A stretch of DNA of 11,592 bases from Baffinella frigidus. Its lineage: Eukaryota > Cryptophyceae > Cryptomonadales > Baffinellaceae. How positions within the stretch are numbered: the stretch's first letter is position 1; the number at the start of each line of letters is the position of its first letter. Below the pieces are notes generated by a model. It did not search any database and had not been told where the DNA came from. It saw only the letters and a program-made list of their open reading frames with translations. Below, piece by piece: positions 6,601 through 8,893 of the stretch. The translations under genes were made by a program, and so were the position numbers. Where the stretch lies: contig MU647011.1 in assembly GCA_026770585.1 (NCBI GenBank), forward strand, positions 41,221 to 52,812. The letters are read 5' to 3'.

Positions 6601-8539
6601 GCCCACGTGCTCCGCCACCTGTGAGTTCGGGTTGGTTCAGGGTTTAGGGCTGATGCTTCCCTGCTTCCACCAGCATGCTGGTGTCCGGGATAGCTTCCAT
6701 GCCTGCTGGCCCAGCCTGCTATCCCATGAGGATGCTATCCCAGGGATAGCTTCCTCCTGGGATAGCAGGAGGAACCCCCGAGGAGAAGAGCAGCCCCGAG
6801 TTCGCGATGGCGACGTGCTCCGCCACCTGCACCACAGAGAGGGTTAGGTTAGCATGAGGGGGATAGCAGGAAGAACCCCCGAGCTGCAGAGCTTTCGCTG
6901 TCTCTCGCGCGCTCTCTCTGTCTCTTTCTGTCTCTCTCGCCCCTCCCCCTCTCCCTCTCCTATCCTCTTCGCGATGCCCACGTGCTCCGCCACCTGAGTT
7001 CGGGTTGGTTAAGGGTCGGTTTAGGGCTGATGCTTCCCTGCTTCCACCAGCATGCTGGTTGTCCGGGATAGCTTTCATGCCTGCTGGCCCAGGAGGGTGC
7101 TATCCCAGGGATAGCTTCCTCCTGGGATAGCAAGAGGAACCCCCGAGGAGAAGAGCAGCCCCGAGGTCGCGATGGCGACATGATCCGCCACCTGCACAAA
7201 AGAGAGGGTTGGGATGAGGGGGGCGGCCAGAGGGCGTCGTTTGCTCCGAGCCGCAGAGCAAGATTCGGGCGAGATTCCGATTCGGAGAGCTGGTGCGACT
7301 GTACCACTGTACCAGCAAGATTCGGTCGAGATTCCGACGTACTGTTGCACCATCTCTCCCGCAACCGATACGCCATCATTCACCTTCAGGAAACCCTTAA
7401 CCCCCAAACCTCAACCCGATGTTTGATGCGAACCCGACACTGAAGCGTCCACAAGCTCCAGCGCAGCAAGACTCGATTGACAATCGCTCGTCGAACCAGC
7501 ACCGGGCGGTTGCCGCATGACCCCCTCCCCCGGGGCACAGGCGGACCCTCGCAGCGACCCCTTCCAGGACTCTGGCGTGGTCAGGCCCGGGGTGAAACGT
7601 TTTCAAGGTCCGCCTGCTCAAGGTCCTCCCAGCAGTGTGCGTTCCCCCCCGCTTGCCTGCCACCGACCCCCCCCCCCCCGAACCCAGATCCTGGCTCTGT
7701 CTCAGTCTATTTGGGCTCGCCAATTTGGTGAGCCCGGGCTCTTTCCCGCTCCAAAGTAGACAGTTTCGTACCGCAATCCTAGCATGTCAACTTGAGAACA
7801 GTCGGTCAACCCGAGTGAGGCAAAGCTAGAGATCCGCCACAGGTGGCAAGCCCTGAAAAGTGCAGTATTTGCCTCGGTCGTGGCGGACGATGACTAACCC
7901 GGACATCGTCAGTACCAGGGACAGAGAGGATGCGTCAACAGTCGCGGGGCTATTTTTTTTCACCGTCATGATGCGGCGCGACGACCCCTCCACCAGCATC
8001 TTGCTCACGATGAGCTTCTCGAAGCCCAGCACGACGCCGTCCTTGCACCGCACGCCCACGGCCGTCCTGCGCCGACCCCCGTGCCCAGCTTCAGTGACTG
8101 CGTGCTGTGCTTCACACCGCCACAGCTTGCGCCTCTGCTGGGCTCCCTTTCGCGTCGCCCAGCCCTCCCGCTGCGAGGATCCCTGCTGGGAAGAAAGAGG
8201 GCGGGAGGGCGGGGAGGGCGGGTGATGGCGGGGGACAAGCACCCGCTGCTCTCGACGGCCTTGCCTGCGTACTCCACCTGGAACACACGCCCATCGGGCG
8301 AGTAGCTCGTGCTGTACAGGTCATACTGCGGCAAGCCCCAGCCGGAATTTCAGAATCCGCTCGCCGCCCGCGCTCTCGCGCATCCCTGGCGTCCCCCCGC
8401 CGCACAAACCGCACAAAACTCGCACAATGCCACAACACAGCAAGACCGACAGCACAAAGGCGGGATCCGGCACGGAATGCAGAGGCTGGTGCGCAAGGGG
8501 TCGGAGCGGGGCGCTCACGCCCGTCCCGATCGACGACAT
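167..8539 (-). CDS. PSMA3: 20S proteasome subunit alpha type-3 (plant alpha-7/PAG1), 11 exons, complete
   Basis: This encodes one of the seven alpha subunits forming the outer rings of the 20S proteasome, which gate entry of proteins for degradation in cytosol and nucleus. Exons (minus strand): 8519-8539, 8243-8325, 7964-8066, 6562-6618, 6123-6188, 5101-5199, 3749-3838, 3093-3137, 1714-1770, 782-880, 167-199. They sum to 753 nt, giving 250 residues and a TAA stop. Every intron is GT-AG; all are phase 0 except intron 2 (phase 2). Residues 1-7 are MSSIGTG. Residues 8-26 fit the alpha-type signature ([12 protein letters not shown]). Further family blocks are [85 protein letters not shown] and an acidic tail. 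Human PSMA3 has 255 residues and Arabidopsis PAG1 249. The model is from family knowledge and splice sites, without transcripts. The only uncertain point is whether other exon 4 copies are also used. Confidence 0.95.
203..470 (-). repeat. Telomere-like heptamer array in PSMA3 intron 10
   Basis: TTTAGGG and TTTGGGG units run from 203 to about 303 on the plus strand. They are followed by degenerate TTTCGGG-type units to about 470. In the sense strand they read CCCTAAA and run directly into the exon 11 acceptor. Confidence 0.9.
577..634 (-). pseudogene. Echo of exon 10, 3' half with donor
   Basis: The segment repeats the 3' half of exon 10 (about 782-842), from GGCTGGAAGCACAAG through GCCGACACCGC to a GT donor (AAG|GTTCAA). 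An indel shifts its frame. It lies on the 3' side of the intact exon. Confidence 0.88.
633..755. repeat. (CT)n / (GA)n / (TG)n microsatellites
   Basis: (CT)n spans roughly 633-662, CT-rich sequence 668-695, (GA)n 713-734 and (TG)n 735-746. They lie in intron 10 between the exon 10 echo and exon 10. Open frames through them (Ser-Leu and Glu-Arg repeats) are artefacts. Confidence 0.93.
782..880 (-). CDS. PSMA3: PSMA3 exon 10
   Basis: This exon encodes residues 208-240, starting [18 protein letters not shown] and continuing [20 protein letters not shown](L/M)SW(I/V) is a hallmark of this subunit. The acceptor is CTGAAAACAG and the donor GTGGAT. The 5' half is echoed upstream (1149-1203) and the 3' half downstream (577-634). 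Confidence 0.95.
966..1140. repeat. Minisatellite GGTTGTGTG and heptad GGGGCCA array
   Basis: GGTTGTGTG repeats with a 9-bp step from about 1007 to 1067, preceded by looser copies. From about 1081 a 7-bp step takes over (CAGGGGC, CAAGGGC, CAGGAGC), merging into TTAGGGG units near 1125-1138. Both lie in intron 9. Confidence 0.85.
1149..1203 (-). pseudogene. Echo of exon 10, 5' half with acceptor
   Basis: The sense strand reads CAG|GATTTCGAGCTGG..., giving [18 protein letters not shown], compared with [18 protein letters not shown] in the exon. It lies on the 5' side of exon 10 and keeps an acceptor-like CAG. Some third positions differ silently (TCA for TCT, GGC for GGG). Confidence 0.9.
1409..1655. 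repeat. Large foldback (inverted repeat) in intron 9
   Basis: Arms of about 79 bp (1409-1486 and 1572-1650) are nearly perfect reverse complements. They contain GAGCGTTTGCGG, GACGTACGGTTTCCCCG and GGACTTATAGG. A nested inner hairpin (TTTTAAATAGTACC, with loop around 1535-1548) sits near the centre. CGTTTTACACG occurs on both sides (1397-1407 and 1671-1681) but not immediately next to the right arm. No coding capacity is seen; it resembles a MITE or foldback element. Confidence 0.85.
1714..1770 (-). CDS. PSMA3: PSMA3 exon 9
   Basis: This exon encodes residues 189-207, [19 protein letters not shown], corresponding to IVKEVAKIIYIVHDEVKDK in human. The acceptor is TTGGTTCGCAG and the donor GTGTGT. 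Its first 39 bases are repeated exactly upstream at 2005-2043, but only this copy carries the DDVKDK end. Confidence 0.95.
1929..2204. repeat. 184-bp-step tandem duplication beside exon 9
   Basis: Segment 1929-2020 recurs at 2113-2204 with few differences. Shared marks are GCAGGGTTTGTACC, GACCGGGCTAGTGATTAG and GTTAACCGTGGTGGACTG. Both copies end inside an exon 9 echo. Acceptor-flanking sequence (GCGAAC.AAGAAA) is also repeated between 1772 and 2110. Confidence 0.88.
2005..2051 (-). pseudogene. Echo of exon 9, 5' part with acceptor
   Basis: Thirty-nine bases (2005-2043) are identical to the start of exon 9, encoding [13 protein letters not shown], and the acceptor CGCAG is kept. The exon end (DDVKDK) is missing. 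A shorter piece, 16 bp, recurs at 2189-2204. Confidence 0.92.
2205..2624. other. Intron 8 interior, no gene
   Basis: No exon or known element was recognised. A short repeat of type AAGTTAACAACCGTGGGAGC occurs about three times (roughly 2453-2500) together with other GTTAAC and GTCAAC motifs. GGTACAAACCCGG at 2511 belongs to a loose motif seen in several introns of both genes. Confidence 0.6.
2625..2648 (-). pseudogene. Echo of exon 8, 3' end with donor
   Basis: The sense strand reads CGGAGCTCACATGCCGCGAG|GTTGCG, compared with CTTACCTGCCGCGAG|GTCACC in exon 8. The GT donor is retained. It lies on the 3' side of the exon. Confidence 0.75.
2699..2822 (-). repeat. Telomere-like heptamer array in intron 8
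   Basis: TTTAGGG mixed with TTCAGGG, CTTAGGG and TTTGGGG units on the plus strand, CCCTAAA-like in the sense strand. It ends just before the second exon 8 echo. Confidence 0.88.
2834..2876 (-). pseudogene. Echo of exon 8, most of the exon
   Basis: The copy still reads [13 protein letters not shown], with two silent changes (CTG AAG for CTC AAA) and Leu to Pro. The acceptor is lost and the donor is GAG|GC. It lies on the 3' side of exon 8. Confidence 0.88.
2943..3062. repeat. 56-bp tandem repeat with internal hairpin
   Basis: Two units, beginning near 2943 and 3000, share GCCCCTACGGGTTTCCTACC and the following GTAGGGTCGTAGG. Each contains the stem CCCTACGG...CCGTAGGG. The array lies just 3' of exon 8 and its donor. 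Confidence 0.88.
3093..3137 (-). CDS. PSMA3: PSMA3 exon 8
   Basis: This 45-bp exon encodes residues 174-188, [15 protein letters not shown], the counterpart of TEIEKLQMKEMTCRD. The acceptor is CCCGGAACAG and the donor GTCACC, phase 0. It was preferred to the similar copy at 2834-2876 because that copy lacks an acceptor, has GAG|GC at the donor and carries Leu to Pro. Confidence 0.93.
3150..3370 (-). repeat. Degenerate G-rich repeats in intron 7
   Basis: TTTAGGTTTAGG near 3157-3170 is followed by two copies of a roughly 75-bp unit containing GAGTTTGTGATTTGGGATTT and CGTGCTT, then GAGAGCAGGTTTCGGGTG. In the sense strand the proximal part reads CCTAAACCTAAACCCC just before the exon 8 acceptor. 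Confidence 0.8.
3455..3496. repeat. Perfect 20-bp inverted repeat, 2-base spacer
   Basis: Arms 3455-3474 and 3477-3496 are exact reverse complements (TGATCACGTTTCCGTACGGA and its complement). The sequence would extrude as a cruciform or fold as an RNA hairpin. It lies in intron 7 with no coding context. Confidence 0.93.
3497..3748. other. Rest of intron 7, no gene
   Basis: No exon was recognised. Three copies of a 22-bp unit containing AGGTTTCAGGTGTAGGGA occur at about 3657-3730, just 3' of exon 7. Confidence 0.65.
3749..3838 (-). CDS. PSMA3: PSMA3 exon 7
   Basis: This exon encodes residues 144-173, starting [19 protein letters not shown] and ending [11 protein letters not shown]. It is the equivalent of MIDPSGVSYGYWGCAIGKA. 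The acceptor CCCTAATCCCAG is itself the last unit of a heptamer array. The donor is GTCATC. A 27-bp fragment identical to the end of this exon lies in reverse orientation at 4885-4911. Confidence 0.95.
3839..4033 (-). repeat. Heptad array GGGATTA / GGGATGA / GGGTTGA ending at the exon 7 acceptor
   Basis: The plus strand shows blocks of GGGATTA, GGGATGA and GGGTTGA at a 7-bp step. In the sense strand the last units are CCCTCATCCCTAATCCCAG, and that final AG is the exon 7 acceptor. A 25-bp unit with TTTTGACATT recurs three times inside the block. Confidence 0.9.
4033..4250. repeat. Duplicated segment with a 15-bp perfect hairpin
   Basis: A block around 4048-4090 (ATCCCGTTC, AAACCCCGCGT, GTCCACGGTAA) recurs at 4206-4246. 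Between them GGTTGAAGGTTGCGT (4163-4177) and its exact complement (4191-4205) form a hairpin with a 13-base loop. Confidence 0.87.
4112..4135 (-). pseudogene. Echo of exon 8, 3' end, displaced into intron 6
   Basis: The sense strand reads CGGAGCCCACATGCCGCGAG|GTTACG and resembles the echo at 2625-2648 more than the exon itself. It lies on the 5' side of exons 8 and 7, breaking the usual side rule, so it was probably copied from another echo. Confidence 0.68.
4271..4310 (+). repeat. Interspersed repeat shared with the FKBP intron (copy 1)
   Basis: About 40 bp beginning CGCCAGATTCTCGGAAGGGG and continuing TCGCCAAAAGTCAA is nearly identical to 11075-11115. The stretch 4311-4440 beyond it holds related TTTTGGGA and CCAAAGT motifs but no recognisable gene. 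Confidence 0.85.
4443..4575 (-). repeat. Interspersed element, copy B (reverse)
   Basis: Read on the minus strand it starts CAGTCTATTTGGGCT and ends GTCGGTCAACCCGAGTAAGG. It aligns along its whole length with 7703-7830. No terminal repeats or coding capacity were found. Confidence 0.88.
4598..4616 (-). pseudogene. Echo of exon 6, 3' end with donor
   Basis: TACCTTGTCGACAGAGGCG differs at two of 19 bases from the exon 6 end (5098-5116). In the sense strand the GT donor (AAG|GTACCG) is kept. It lies 3' of exon 6. Confidence 0.7.
4743..4856 (+). repeat. Interspersed element, copy C (most diverged)
   Basis: It shares ATTCGTACCGC, CAACTTGAGAACAGTCGG and TCAACCCGAGTGAGG with copies A and B; the 5' half is more diverged. 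It ends just before an exon 6 echo. Confidence 0.78.
4865..4911. pseudogene. Chimeric fragment: exon 6 3' end (minus) joined to exon 7 3' end (plus)
   Basis: Bases 4865-4882 match the exon 6 end plus donor in gene orientation (two differences in 18). Bases 4885-4911 are identical over 27 bp to the end of exon 7, but in reverse orientation (IGKGKQPAK reads on the plus strand). Two pieces of different exons and opposite strand are thus fused. Confidence 0.87.
4912..5100 (-). other. Distal intron 6, GGGTTGA heptads
   Basis: GGGTTGA repeats run at about 5020-5052. The rest, up to the exon 6 donor, shows no recognisable gene. Confidence 0.7.
5101..5199 (-). CDS. PSMA3: PSMA3 exon 6
   Basis: This exon encodes residues 111-143, beginning [19 protein letters not shown] and continuing [14 protein letters not shown]. 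It matches human LADRVAMYVHAYTLYSAV followed by RPFG. The acceptor is CCCCCAACAG and the donor GTACTC, phase 0. A 5' echo with acceptor lies upstream (5347-5387). Two 3' echoes with donor lie downstream (4598-4616 and 4865-4882). Confidence 0.94.
5287..5619. repeat. Duplicated block in intron 5
   Basis: CTTTTCACTGTGAGACAC and TTTCCTGGAGCGATTT (5297-5331) recur at 5571-5606 with single differences, each followed by TACCACG. A GCTGTGAGACAC piece also occurs near 5439. No gene was recognised in 5388-5950, where some GGGATTA and TTTCGGG units appear. Confidence 0.82.
5347..5387 (-). pseudogene. Echo of exon 6, 5' end with acceptor and intron tail
   Basis: Forty-one bases differ at only one position from 5180-5220, covering the last intron bases (TAACCCATAATC.CCCAACAG) and the first codons ILAERL. 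It lies 5' of exon 6. Confidence 0.92.
5953..6004 (-). pseudogene. Echo of exon 5, 3' part with donor
   Basis: The sense strand reads [11 protein letters not shown] up to AAG|GTGCTT, nearly identical to the exon 5 end; the region before it is deleted or scrambled. It lies 3' of exon 5. Confidence 0.9.
6123..6188 (-). CDS. PSMA3: PSMA3 exon 5
   Basis: This exon encodes residues 89-110, starting [14 protein letters not shown] and ending YGEPIPGK. Plant PAG1 has ARAKSEA..YGEPIPPK at this place. The acceptor is CCAAAACAG and the donor GTGCGA. The upstream intron end is telomere-like (CCCTAAACC and CACCCTAACCCC). A 3'-part echo lies downstream at 5953-6004. Confidence 0.93.
6200..6545 (-). repeat. 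Telomere-like arrays of intron 4
   Basis: TTTAGGG units are cleanest at 6222-6262. From 6326 the tract changes to GTTTGGT, GGGTTTGGG and GGTTTCGGGTT variants up to about 6540, next to the exon 4 donor. Intron 4 is almost entirely such sequence. Confidence 0.9.
6562..6618 (-). CDS. PSMA3: PSMA3 exon 4 (canonical copy)
   Basis: This exon encodes residues 70-88, [19 protein letters not shown], matching the family block VGMAVAGLLADARSL. The acceptor is ACTCACAG and the donor GTCACC, phase 0 at both ends. The bases just upstream in the sense strand are telomere-like (CCCTAAACCCTGAACC). Three upstream copies of this exon lie in intron 3. Two are nearly full length with a different 3' half. This copy is taken as the real exon because it alone encodes LADGRQL. 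Confidence 0.92.
6776..6826 (-). pseudogene. Near-complete exon 4 variant 1
   Basis: It reads [17 protein letters not shown] between a CAG acceptor and GT (GGG|GTTCCT), phase 0 at both ends. It differs from exon 4 in losing LADGRQL. It may be a decayed duplicate or an alternative exon; splice use cannot be judged here. Confidence 0.75.
6890..6960. repeat. CT-rich low-complexity tract
   Basis: CTCTCT, TGTCTCT and CCCTCTCC runs in intron 3, between the two halves of the segmental duplication. It is not coding. Confidence 0.85.
6970..6993 (-). pseudogene. Echo of exon 4, 5' end with acceptor
   Basis: The first 24 bases of exon 4 (VAEHVGIA) are kept exactly, after CAG and the same telomere-like upstream flank. 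The 3' half is replaced by CT-rich sequence. Confidence 0.88.
7141..7191 (-). pseudogene. Near-complete exon 4 variant 2
   Basis: It reads [17 protein letters not shown] between a CAG acceptor and GGG|GTTCCT. It is the segmental-duplication partner of 6776-6826 and keeps the same open, phase-0 layout. Confidence 0.75.
7221..7702. other. Intron 3 interior, no gene
   Basis: Nothing coding was recognised. A short repeat AGATTCGG.CGAGATTCCGA occurs at about 7261 and 7318. A C-rich stretch lies near 7385-7410 and a poly(C) run at 7668-7679. Confidence 0.65.
7703..7830 (+). repeat. Interspersed element, copy A
   Basis: It starts CAGTCTATTTGGGCTCGCC and ends AACCCGAGTGAGGCAAAGC. Near its start a near-perfect palindrome (GGGCTCGCCAA / TTGGTGAGCCC) is present. 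Related copies are at 4443-4575 (reverse) and 4743-4856. Confidence 0.88.
7964..8066 (-). CDS. PSMA3: PSMA3 exon 3
   Basis: This exon encodes residues 35 (split) to 69. It begins [20 protein letters not shown] and ends EGSSRRIMT. It follows a GGCGCAG acceptor and restores the phase-2 frame of exon 2. The donor is GTGAAA, followed by an A/T run. The human counterpart reads TAIGIRCKDGVVFGVEKL, so identity is high. No echo of this exon was found. Confidence 0.95.
8243..8325 (-). CDS. PSMA3: PSMA3 exon 2 (proteasome alpha signature)
   Basis: This exon encodes residues 8-34 and two bases of codon 35. It holds the alpha-subunit signature [20 protein letters not shown], followed by GKAVESS. This stretch forms the N-terminal gate and the H0 helix. 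The acceptor is TTGCCGCAG. The donor is GTGCTT after a split glycine codon (phase 2). Intron 2 (8067-8242, 176 bp) looks clean. Confidence 0.95.
8519..8539 (-). CDS. PSMA3: PSMA3 exon 1 (start codon)
   Basis: This exon encodes MSSIGTG, the canonical N-terminus of this subunit. The donor is GTGAGC directly after the GGC codon (phase 0). The ATG at 8537-8539 is chosen because the next exon begins YDL, exactly as in the family sequence. Intron 1 (8326-8518, 193 bp) is short and shows no echoes or telomere-like repeats. Confidence 0.93.
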
Positions 8540-8729
8540 TTTCTGCGCTGCGAGACACCTGGCTGATCACCCCTGAAACAGGCGGCCAATTGACTCCTGA
8601 GGCGGGCTCGTCCTCAACAACAGAATTGACTTCGCAAAGTGGCTGAATTGCAAAAGTGGCTGGATCGCAAAAGTGGCGGGGCCAGATCTTGACTGTGAAA
8701 AAAAGAAACCCGGAAAAGAGGCCGGAACG
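8540..8729. promoter_or_regulatory. Shared divergent promoter interval of PSMA3 and the FKBP gene
   Basis: These 190 bases separate the two start codons and must hold both 5' leaders and promoters unless there are upstream noncoding exons. A CCAAT pentamer occurs at 8586-8590. Three AAGTGGC blocks at 8637, 8654 and 8671 form a 17-bp tandem repeat. No TATA box was recognised. Promoter activity is inferred from position only. Confidence 0.6.
8634..8680. repeat. 17-bp tandem element (GCAAAAGTGGC) x3 in the divergent promoter
   Basis: The core GCAAA(A)GTGGC recurs at an exact 17-bp step, starting near 8634, 8651 and 8668. The units diverge slightly in the spacer (TGAATT, TGGATC). Its placement between two divergent start codons makes a transcription-factor site array plausible. 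A related GGCCACTTTTGG string occurs in the FKBP intron at about 10287 and 10429. Confidence 0.7.
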
Positions 8730-8893
8730 ATGTTGCGTCTCACAGTCGCGGTCGCCGTGCTCTCTGCCACTGCCGACGCGTTCTCGGCGTTTCCGGGCGC
8801 GGGACTCGTGCTCCGTCACGGATCCGGAACGTCCCTCGCGCGGGCCGCCGCTCCGCAGGCCTCGCCGATCCTCGCGATCTCTCGCCCCTGCAG
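8730..8893 (+). CDS. FKBP exon 1: signal peptide and transit peptide
   Basis: The ATG at 8730 follows an A-rich leader (GGAACG before ATG). The hydrophobic run LTVAVAVLSATADA ends with a predicted cleavage before F18. The following SAFPGAG..RHGSGTSLARAAA segment is rich in Ser, Ala and Arg and poor in acidic residues. The donor CAG|GTATCA splits an Arg codon (phase 2). Confidence 0.82.

Larger units (their letters stand above)
6593..7220. repeat. Segmental duplication, 377-bp offset, covering exon 4 and its copies
   Basis: Segment 6593-6862 recurs at about 6969-7220. Shared marks include TGATGCTTCCCTGCTTCCAC, CCAGCATGCTGG and CCCCCGAGGAGAAGAGCAGC. GCTATCCC/GGGATAGC motifs form palindromes inside both copies. 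Each copy contains an exon 4 5' end plus one near-complete exon 4 variant. Confidence 0.9.
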
